A stretch of DNA of 64,000 bases from Oryzias latipes (Eukaryota; Chordata; Actinopteri; Beloniformes; Adrianichthyidae): the NCBI RefSeq assembly GCF_002234675.1, contig NC_019873.2, positions 10,937,740-11,001,739 on the forward strand. The letters run 5' to 3'. Under the pieces are notes generated by a model. That model was not told the origin of the DNA. It did not search any database and was given only the letters and a program-made list of their open reading frames with translations. This document shows, piece by piece, positions 44,688 through 64,000 of the stretch (the stretch's first letter is position 1; each line of letters starts with the position of its first letter). A program made the translations under genes and the position numbers.

Positions 44688-44927
44688 AGTTCAATTCTCG
44701 GACAACTTTCAGTCCGTCTCCTTGGCCGAGCACCGTTTTATGTCCGATAATGGGTGCCGCGCTGCGCTGTCACGCGCAGCCTCCACCGGTCCGTTACTGT
44801 GATGCTGCGCAGCGGCGGGGACGCGCAATTACGCAATTCCCCCCCGCCTGTCCCGAGACCATAAACGGATCAGCGTCTGCCAGCCTCTCCGGTCCTGAAG
44901 CCGACCTGACAGCCGCCAGCTCCCCAG
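44681..44927 (+). other. eef1a1: Putative non-coding first exon (5' UTR) of eef1a1
   Basis: Transcription is predicted to start at the pyrimidine run CCCTCTT, 30 bp after a TATA box. The first good donor downstream is CCCCAG/GTACAA at 44928. The coding exon has its acceptor TCTTTGCAG at 45711 and 34 nt of UTR before ATG. Vertebrate EEF1A genes characteristically have a non-coding exon 1. The 247 nt length is longer than the mammalian exon 1, so the end could be elsewhere. Confidence 0.45.
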
Positions 44928-45688
44928 GTACAACGCACTTCATCAGGTCACGCGTGGGGGTGGGGTGGGGTGGTGGTAGGGTGTGTTCGCGCTCTATTCA
45001 GAATCCTCGGCGGTGCGGAGTTTGTGGCGGGACCTGCGGTTGTTGTGACTGGGGTGCAGGGGACAGACGCTCAGTCGGTGGAGTTGACGCGCATCCAGGC
45101 GTCAGTGCGGCTCGAACATGGCGCAGGCTCCTAAATCCCTCAGTTTTAGTTGGACTGCAGAAGGTCGCGCGGCATTTACACGCAGTTTGGTCACGTTTGA
45201 GCACAGAGGCGCACTGCGGCAGCCGCGGTGACGTGACGCGGTTCACCTGAACAGGTCTGCCCGGGATCATGAATGACAATGTGTGTGTGGTGGTGGTGGT
45301 GGTGGTGGTGGGGGGGGGGGTTGGATTACAGCAGCAGCCCTCCCGCCTGCTCCAACCTGAAGGCAGATGATGACATGAATGTTTTAGAGCAGCAGCGGCC
45401 TCCGCAGTGCACGCGCGCGTCCTCGCGGTCAGCAGAACTCTGGACAGAGTTCTGGAGTCTGCACAAACCTGCAGCAGAGCACTGCAGAGGCAGAGAAATG
45501 GCTGCTTCACTGTCAAAATGGAGGAGAGCTGAGAGTCTGAAGCATCAGCCATGTTGTCTGGGTGTGTTGATGCTTGGGGGGTGGGGTGGGGGGATGAGAG
45601 CAGGGGCGTGGATGGTTTGAGGATTTCAGGACAGTGTTTACTTCAGGAGCATCTTTTCTGCGTGTGTCTGCAGCTGCTTGGCACCTAG

Positions 45689-56625
<10,937 letters not shown>

Positions 56626-57235
56626 ATGTTGTGCTGCTCTGCCGACCACAAGGTCTCCCAAGGCAGGACATCCATTATCCAACTCCATCCAACCACTGGT
56701 CGCTTCAAGCTAATAATCAAAGACTGGTTAATCATCACAATGCATCGCAAAAGCATCCGAAGGAAAGAAATCATATAGGTCCTTAGATGTTGAGGAGAAA
56801 CTCCTCACTCCACTGTTAGATCATCATTATGTACAATGTGATACAAGATAAAAGCTGCTTCCACTCATTGGTTTGGTTCAGTATAACCCTCTGTGATGTT
56901 GACAATCTCATTCTAGCTCTCTGGAGCAATGCTCCTGTTCTTGTTACATGTTGTCCTGCTGTGAATGTTTGCAGTAATTTAGTGCTCTGTAGGAGCCAGT
57001 GATGAAAAGACCAAACTGTACTCTTCAGAGCTGTGGATTAGTGTCGTGTTTAAGCTTTAAAAACCACTTGAAACAAAAGGTCAGACTTTGTCCTCCTTCA
57101 GGACTCAGAATAGACTACCTGATGATTCTTTGAGCACTTTGATTGGCATTTTGCTAACTTCGCACTTTCACCTGAGAACATTGAATTGGTATAAAGCTAC
57201 TGCACCTTAAGAAATGGCATGAGCCTCTTTGCAAC

Positions 57236-57241
57236 ATTAAA
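57236..57241 (+). promoter_or_regulatory. Candidate eef1a1 polyadenylation signal
   Basis: ATTAAA, the commonest variant signal, lies 611 bp after the stop codon in non-repetitive sequence and is followed by a GT-rich stretch (GTTGTGGTTTC). The 3' UTR would be about 630 nt. Confidence 0.5.
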
Positions 57242-58269
57242 CATGTTTGAATCTTCACCCAGTTGTGGTTTCTTTCAGTAAATTACAAGAATTTCTCAGG
57301 TTTGATTCCTTTGTGTTTCATCCGTCTTCCATCACTTCAAACAAAAGCCAACAAGCTTTTGCTAACGTGAGTGTAAAATTTAAACGCCCTCCTTATCAAA
57401 AACAAACTGCAGTCTGGTTTTTCTGATGACTGTAGGTTCAAGGCGGGACTTTGACTAAATTACTAGACGTGCTGCTGTGCATTGAATCTTTGTCCTGAAC
57501 TCAAGTACAATTTAATCTCTGGCCACGGCCAGATTGAGAACTCTCCCTTTAAGACATTTTGTAACAAACAGAATTCACATTTTTATTTAGTCCATCCAGC
57601 GAGTCTTCCAGGCCCACCAGCAGCAAAACAGCCCTGACCATAACACTGCCACCACTATTAATGACTTTTAGGATCTTTTTAATGCAGTGTCTGCAGATTA
57701 AAGTTAGTAAAATTTATGCTCCTTACACCATATGAAACTAATTTTAAATCAAGTTTCGGATCACATTTATAGAGGAACAACTTAACTTTAACTCTTTAAA
57801 ATGTAAGAATGTAAAAATAAAAGTGGAAAGAGAACAACTGGCAAGATTCCTATTTAGGGAAAAAATGCAGTCCTACATAACAGATTTAAAAACTTCACTT
57901 TTTATATATTTCAAGTTATTCCTTGTGGGGATCCACAAGCACATTGTGAAAAGTCACTACTGTAAACCAATTTCCAACAGGAAACACATCTTTCATAAAG
58001 TTAGACCATAGTCTCATTTTCCCAAGTCATGAGGATCATTCAGATTTTATTTCCTGAATAATCTCAAAGAAGCCTACATGTTTTTGATGATCAGATGATG
58101 TCACTGCTTTGAAATGGCCACACAGAACATCTCTGCTTTGTCTTTTTCCGCAATGGAGTCATGAACATTGATTGAGACAGGTCTTTATTAACCAATTGGA
58201 TGAGATGTTGCTGTGATCGTTTGGGTAAATTTGGTTGCTCCTAGTGTGAATGTAACTCTCACTGAGGTT

Positions 58270-59300
58270 CTAGCTCAATCTAGACAGCCCCTGTTGGGGT
58301 TGCCCAGAGAATATGTCTGCCCAAAATACTGTGAAAAGCTTTCTTCAGAGCTTCAGCAAAGAAGCTTCTGCAGGGCCCACAGTGGACATGTCAGCACTAC
58401 TTGTGAGCACTGTGCTCATTCTCTTTCTTTTAGCAGCTTGTGCAAGCATGCTGGCTTATGTCTCACTCTCCTCATCCCTCATCTGCTTCAGAGCCTGCAT
58501 AGATGCACTGACTATTTCTGAAGCACAGCACAGGTCAACAGAATGAGCCTGCAGCATGACATTTGCAGACTTTAAGAAACCCAAAACTTTTAGAAGAAAC
58601 CGTCCTGTTACAAAGAAATGATGCCTCCTTAACATCATTATTAACCCTGATGCCTCTGAAGATGTCACCAGCAGCAGCTCTGTCCTCTGTAACCTTTTGA
58701 CAGGATACTCATACTAGCATCCTGTTGCTCCACAAGGCACTAGGTCACATCATGATGGCTTGTCCATATGATCTCCAACAGTCGTTTTAGGGAGGGAACA
58801 TCATAGTTCTATGACACATAATCACACATTTCACATAATGATGATGAAAAATGAGTGCAGGGATCCTGATAGATCAAAAAAGGTGTTTTCACACATTGCT
58901 CTGCTTGCATTAAATGGACCAATGCCAAATGCAGCTGGTGGTTATAGCAGTGGGTATTAGGTACATCTTTCCCTACCTTCTTTTTACAAGAAGCCCTGAA
59001 CACTACCCTCCTGACCCCAGAATGGACAAAGATCCATCATAGCACCGACTGACAATTTCAGCTGCACTATAACCTGAAGCAGAAAGACGCTAAAGAATTT
59101 GGGTGGTAATATAGTCAGCATTTAACTGACTGAGGTCAAGCAGACCAATCAGGTGTTCCTCTGGAATACCTTAACAGACAAATCCAACCATAACTGACAG
59201 ATTCTCCACATTGCATCTGTCTCTGGTTCCATCACTTTTGATGCCAAATTCAGCAGAATCTGCTTTTGTCATGATTATCCTTGAGTTTATTTAATACTAT
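58270..59300 (-). pseudogene. hAT transposase pseudogene (DUF4371-like)
   Basis: Minus-strand fragments in order: EHLIGLLDLSQLNADYITTQ, IVSRCYDGSLSILGSGG, GKDVPNTHCYNHQLHLALVH and LQAHSVDLCCASEIVS. CYDG and HCYNHQLHLA are signature segments of hAT transposases. Stops and frameshifts break the frame repeatedly. Confidence 0.7.
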
Positions 59301-60620
59301 TTTGGCCAATATTTCAATCATTTTGTTTTGGATGTTGCGAGAGGTGTATTTAACATTTTGTGGTACGTCTTTATTTTGTTAAACTTTGGATCCTTCGTCA
59401 ATGTGTAATCAATCATTTTTAAGAACAGTCTTGCAGAGAAATCATCATTTGAGCTTTCCACACTGCCACAAAGTGGAAGTTTATTTACTGCAAGGAACTG
59501 AGCTACTTGTCCAATAGTTTTTATATAATATTTATTTTTTCAACACAAGGGGACCCTAAAAGCTTACTAATGGTTTCCCCTGTGGCCTCTCTTTGGGACA
59601 TTTCAGACCAGGTTTTTACATTTTTTATGCGGCATTGACTTTTTGTATGCTTTGAGAGTCCTTGTCTTTTTTTAGTGCACTTTAATTATTAAATCCTTGT
59701 TTTGTAAAAACCAAATCCCTGCCATTGTTCCCCCCAAATTTATAACACGGGAAAAACAAAAGCATGCATCAATCTTTGCTGAATATTACACCCGTGGTCT
59801 TCCATGATACCAGCCTGGGCAGAATGAGCATGCATTACCAAAGTTATGCTTGGGGGAAACCAGAGCTGTGGGTTGTGACAGCGCTAAAGTGTTCAAGCCT
59901 AAATCTACATCATCTGCAGCAGCCACTACTGGCCTGGGAGCAACTGGGACAGCAGGGGCTGTGCTTGTTCAACTAGACAAACTACATGTACTCGGCTGAG
60001 CGCGGGGATTCAAGTTTGCAGTACCGCCCGACGAGTGGGTCTCTGCTGCCGTTGTTAATGCACCCAGCACTGGCAGCTTGGATGCTAAGTTTATTGCGCA
60101 TGTAAACTTGTTTCTCAGTTAACCCAAACCAGAACAAAGAAAGCGATAGAGGACAAGAATGAGTTGAAATAACCAGTGATCAAATCCTTTCAGCAATAAA
60201 CAGCAGAAAACTCTGAACAGCACTGGGGGGCCAGTCCTGGCATTTGGGGGGGGCATTGCCCCCCCTTGCCCATGCCTAGATCTGGGCCCGCTCTGACCCT
60301 TGGATGTTTACTGGAGGGTGGGAGTCCTGCTGAATCTATCACCATCTCCTTTGTCCTGCTGGTGATTTGATTGTTTTTGCACCAACTGAATATCCACAAT
60401 GACAGCTCTGTACTTGCTGTCGCCCCCCTCAGACACATAAGTAATTCTGCTGTTATCAGAGAACCTGAGAGCCACTGGAGTTATAAAAAAAAAAGTCTTT
60501 AGTGAGTGAGATGAAAAAAGGGGGGGGGGGGGGAGCTCCTGTGCTGCAGTCCTTTCCATGTTGATAGATCTCACTTTAAATTTTCCCTCAAAATGTTTAG
60601 ATTTCAGCACAATACATATG

Positions 60621-61904
60621 CAGGGCTCGACATAGCCATTTGTCCGCTGGCCCGGTCCTGTTTTTCGAGCAGTACGGACCACAAGACTTTATTTTTTACT
60701 TGTCCACTCGGGCCACTAAAATATCTAACAATTAATACATTTCTCACCTTTTTCAATAAAGTATATTTTGCGAAAACGTGTAGATTTACCTCGTCTTTAT
60801 AATTCACCTTTTCTGCTAGTCCTGTGTTCAGACTTCAAGGGTTTCTATGGGAAACCTTTTATCACTCTTCTCCTCCTCTCCCGCCTGCGCGCGCGGCTGT
60901 CACTGCCGAGCACCACGCGGCACGCGCTCACTCATTTTTTTTTTCAAACTTTATTGAATGTAACAATTCAATACTAAACAATGTTAAACAGCAACAACGA
61001 AGGAACAAGCCAGTGGGTTATTATTCCATTTTATGCAGATATATTTAAACTGACACACATATCAGCGCCCCCTGGTGGTTTTTCACCGCGATGATCATAA
61101 GTCCAACACCGTCACTGAAGAGAGACTGAAGCATGTCAGAGATGTGGAAGACATGGCAGGAATAAATAGGAATATGTTAGATGGAGTGACGGGTGGAATT
61201 AGTAGTATGGACAGCAAGATATTTAATGAATGCATTGAAGATGAAACTGCATGCACTAAGCTTTAAGCTGAATTTTAAAGAATCAAAGGCAACTCCAAAT
61301 CCCTGAATCTCAGACTCAAACGGAGTATAAGGTCAAACTACTTAATTTTGTTTTTCTTTACAACACTGTAAGCAGTAAGTATTTCTAGTTAACTGAATGA
61401 TGTCAGTAATTTAATTGTTTTAAATTTTTCAATTATTTAATTTAATTAGGTAACTAAAGTAACTAAAAAGTAAATGTAACTTTGCAACAGTAACAAAAAG
61501 CAGAACCTTAAGGCAGTCAGAGCAAAAAAGTCAATAAAACTTCTTAACTATTGATTAGGAACAAATGTGAAATAGCAGTGATAAGAAGCAGCATGAAAAC
61601 CTCTTAACTAGTGTTACCTACTACACTGCAGCGCTCTCTTCAAAACATCTGAAACAGACTAGAGCAGATTTAAGTTTGATATGCTCTATTTTCAGTCATT
61701 GAAAAGTGTAGAAATAAGTGATGTCACCAGAATGCACCAAATTGCACCATATTAAAATTTTCCGGGGGCATGCCCCCGGACCCCCCTAAAGTTGCAAGCA
61801 CCTGCGGAGCACCGGGTTTCGCTGTGCGCGGTGTCGGGCCAGTAACTTTCAAAAACTACTGGCCCTCTGGGCCAGTGCAAATTTCTGGGCTATGTCAACC
61901 CCTG
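60621..61904. mobile_element. hAT-type non-autonomous element
   Basis: Ends CAGGGCTCGACATAGCC and GGCTATGTCAACCCCTG are inverted copies with two differences. CTGGCCCG/GGGCCAG pairing follows inward. The flanks share only ATATG, so the 8-bp duplication has decayed. Interior contains a 20-bp perfect palindrome at 61761-61780. Confidence 0.65.
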
Positions 61905-62921
61905 ATATGAGATGGGGGGGGGGATATTTATATCAAACAGGTCATGTAGTCTTCAGTTATTTGCCTATAATAATAAATACCCTTAAAAATATATATTTAT
62001 ATTTATATTATATTTTTTACTTATGTCACTTTTGCCTAATGTTTGCATTTGTTTATTGATTGAAAACATTTCACAAACAAACATGCCAAATTCAGGGCGG
62101 GGCAAAAGCCGTTTTTCCATCACTTTCAGCACTCGTAGGCCGCGTTCCTCTTTTCCACACTTTGTTTCAGAGATTTTAGCATGTAGATTTTATAAGAGCA
62201 ATGTTATCCAGGCTGTAGAGTTTCTTTAACAGCCAAAACAACCAACAGGAAACAAAATCTTTCTTAAAAATAATTTTAGTTAGTTAAATCTGGGGTTTTG
62301 TTTTCCTCATTTGTTTAGATGAGACAGATTGATAAGAAGTTTATTTTTTTTAACAGTGTTTTTAATAAAAGTAGGATCTTCTAATTAAACCCAACATCAG
62401 GGTGCAAACAGACTTTTTTTTCATGTTTAAAAAAAAAAAAAAACTGCAACCAGAATAGAAAAAAATGCAGAATGTGACTCAACTAAAAAGGCCAATTATT
62501 TAAAATAGAGATATTTTAAATCTATGGTTTATGTTTAGTTTGAATGGGTGAAAACATCTCTGTCTGTAAAACGAAAGCATTGATTCTCATTTACATTTTT
62601 TGCAGGGTGTCCATGTTTATGTTGTGCGGTATCTGTGTTGTTTGCTGGTTCAAAAACAAGACTCTCCTCTGAACAAAAGTAAAGCTGCGTTTTACATCAG
62701 GACCCGAAAATTAAAAAAATCAGAAACGAGAACGTCAACCATCACTTAAAAATCTGTCATTACTGAAACTTCAACAATAAATCACAGTAGTCATCTGTCT
62801 CTGGGACTTTCTATTCAACCTTATTTCATACTAACGGACTAACATGTACATTTAAAGGGAACAAAAGAATACTTTTCATTAATGTTTTAATTTAGTTTAA
62901 ATAAAATTTCTTACTCCCTCA

Positions 62922-62931
62922 TTTCGTTTTC
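62922..62931 (-). promoter_or_regulatory. ISRE-like element upstream of cgas
   Basis: The minus strand reads GAAAACGAAA, a perfect match to the IRF/ISRE core GAAANNGAAA, 125 bp before the cgas ATG. Mammalian cGAS is known to be interferon-inducible through promoter ISREs. Activity here is inferred. Confidence 0.55.
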
Positions 62932-62999
62932 TTTTGCAACACAATCATCCACAAGATGGTGCTGCTGCTCTAATTAAAAAACATAAAAAAAGGGGAGGG

Positions 63000-63009
63000 G
63001 AAAGGGAAA
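63000..63009 (+). promoter_or_regulatory. Second ISRE-like element upstream of cgas
   Basis: GAAAGGGAAA on the plus strand also fits GAAANNGAAA, 47 bp before the ATG. It lies in a purine-rich tract, so a chance match is more likely than for the first site. Confidence 0.35.
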
Positions 63010-63055
63010 TGTGAGTCAAAAGACATTTGACCGCGCTTATTTAGTTCAATTCATC

Positions 63056-63685
63056 ATGAGTGTTAGAGGAAGACCGTGTAAGACCAACAGTCCAGACTCT
63101 TCAGAACCTGAGACGAAGACTAGGCAGAAGCAGGCCCCTCAGCCAAGATGTTCTGCAGCGGAGAAGACCAACGGAACCAGAAGAAGAGCAAACAAACAGG
63201 ATCAGCAAAAGGAAAAGCAGCAGGAGAAGTCATGTGTGGAGATGAGGGCAAAAAACGCAGACTGTGTCGCAGAGGAAGCGGGAAACCCTACAGCAGGCAG
63301 CGCGGTCCAAATCTGTCAGGCCACAACTAAAACCACTAAAAAGTCTGCAAAGCCTAAGCAGGAAGACCATAACTCTGTTGAAGGTAAAAAGAAGAGCCCG
63401 GAAATGAAGAAACCCAACAGGATCAAAAGCCCAGAAAGACCCAGAGAGGAAACCGTAAAAAAGAAGGGAGACTCCATCCTCAAGGAAACCGTAAAAAAGA
63501 AGGACGACGTCATCCTCAAGGAAACCCTGAAAATCCTGAAGATAAAAATGGAAGAGAGATCCAACGTGGCAAAAGAAATCAATGACATAAAAAAGCACCT
63601 AACAAATCATTTAAAAGAGAAAACCCAGCTGTTTAAGGAAGTTCAGGAACCACTGAATACCGGGAGCTACTATGAAAACCTGAAG
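63056..63685 (+). CDS. cgas: Cyclic GMP-AMP synthase, first coding exon (gene continues past the window)
   Basis: Cytosolic/nuclear DNA sensor that makes 2'3'-cGAMP to activate STING. This exon holds 210 codons from the only in-frame ATG and ends exactly before a GTAGGT donor, phase 0. Residues about 1-160 are a disordered Lys/Arg/Glu-rich tail, as in the DNA-binding N-terminus of the family. Residues about 164-210 are a helical segment leading into the nucleotidyltransferase core; it ends EPLNTGSYYENLK, which matches human LNTGSYYEHVK (the GS signature that begins the NTase fold). The catalytic acidic residues lie in later exons outside the window. A 36-bp tandem duplication (63449-63520) repeats ETVKKK plus six residues. 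Position downstream of eef1a1 in the same orientation agrees with human 6q13. Two ISRE-like motifs lie just upstream. Confidence 0.93.
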
Positions 63686-64000
63686 GTAGGTCACCTTAAC
63701 CTGAACTTATTCTGTAAGCTCACATGATGACTCATGAAGGGGCCTTAAAAGTAGCCGGAGAAAATTCATCGCCTATGAGTGAAGCAGTCGCGGCCTACTT
63801 TATGATGACCAACACAAATTCAATCTAGAACCTCACAGAAAATAATCCGTGTGTGATGTAATAGTGAATTCATTCATGTTCACTTTGAGAAATATTCCGC
63901 TCCTTTTGGTGAATTGCTTTTAATGCTCCTCTACTGCCCGCATGCGAGGAACACAGAGAGCACAGCCATGTGGCGAGCTTATGGTAATTTATGCTTGTGC
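63686..64000 (+). other. Start of cgas intron 1
   Basis: Sequence after the GTAGGT donor to the window end; no coding signal. Confidence 0.6.

Larger units (their letters stand above)
57260..62921. other. Intergenic region between eef1a1 and cgas
   Basis: 5.7 kb containing a hAT transposase pseudogene, a hAT-type element, a poly-G stretch (60521-60533) and AT-rich DNA. 61980-62900 shows nothing recognisable. The MTO1 gene found here in human is not seen. Confidence 0.5.

Noticed and set aside
44750-45250. 166-codon plus-strand ORF in the eef1a1 leader region
   Set aside because: Crosses the predicted donor at 44928, with composition typical of a CpG island; not a protein family.
44998-45552. 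184-codon minus-strand ORF upstream of eef1a1
   Set aside because: Lies in the CpG-rich first intron of eef1a1; low-complexity Thr/Pro-rich, explained by high GC and the GTG repeat.
63230-63598. 122-codon minus ORF at the right edge
   Set aside because: Antisense of the Lys-rich cgas exon, which yields Phe/Leu-rich nonsense.

Overview
The window reads as teleost fish chromosomal DNA, probably percomorph; an Oryzias-like fish is possible but I cannot prove the species. Support comes from spliced vertebrate genes with GT-AG introns, an AT-rich background, and many fish-type transposable elements (Tc1, hAT, PIF/Harbinger, piggyBac-type MITEs, LINE 3' ends ending in TTGAA repeats, a tRNA-derived SINE).

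Four protein-coding genes are supported. (1) 2183-23668, minus strand: a Rho guanine-nucleotide exchange factor of the ARHGEF33 type, rebuilt from 15 phase-compatible exons (about 784 codons). (2) 29466-41706, plus: slc17a5 (sialin, lysosomal sialic acid/H+ symporter), complete in 11 exons, 492 aa. (3) 45746-56625, plus: eef1a1-type elongation factor 1-alpha, complete in seven coding exons, 462 aa, with a TATA box, a TOP-like start and a non-coding first exon upstream. (4) 63056-63685, plus: first coding exon of cgas (cyclic GMP-AMP synthase); the gene runs off the right edge. arhgef33 and slc17a5 are head to head across a 5.8 kb gap. slc17a5, eef1a1 and cgas lie in the same order and orientation as on human 6q13, whereas human ARHGEF33 is on chromosome 2, so a synteny break is expected between about 23.7 and 29.4 kb.

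The genes do not form a pathway. slc17a5 has a CLEAR-like E-box and a CRE at its start, fitting lysosomal regulation. eef1a1 has a translation-type promoter. cgas has two ISRE-like motifs, fitting interferon control.

Introns and intergenic DNA are largely transposon debris, often nested. The most striking structure is in eef1a1 intron 4: a roughly 3.55 kb element with terminal inverted repeats of about 600 bp sits inside a minus-strand LINE, which itself sits inside another LINE remnant, with target duplications readable at both junctions. Other nests are a hAT MITE inside a Tc1 copy (left edge) and an internally deleted Harbinger element inside a piggyBac-type MITE (17.1-18.9 kb). No rRNA, CRISPR or functional tRNA gene was seen.
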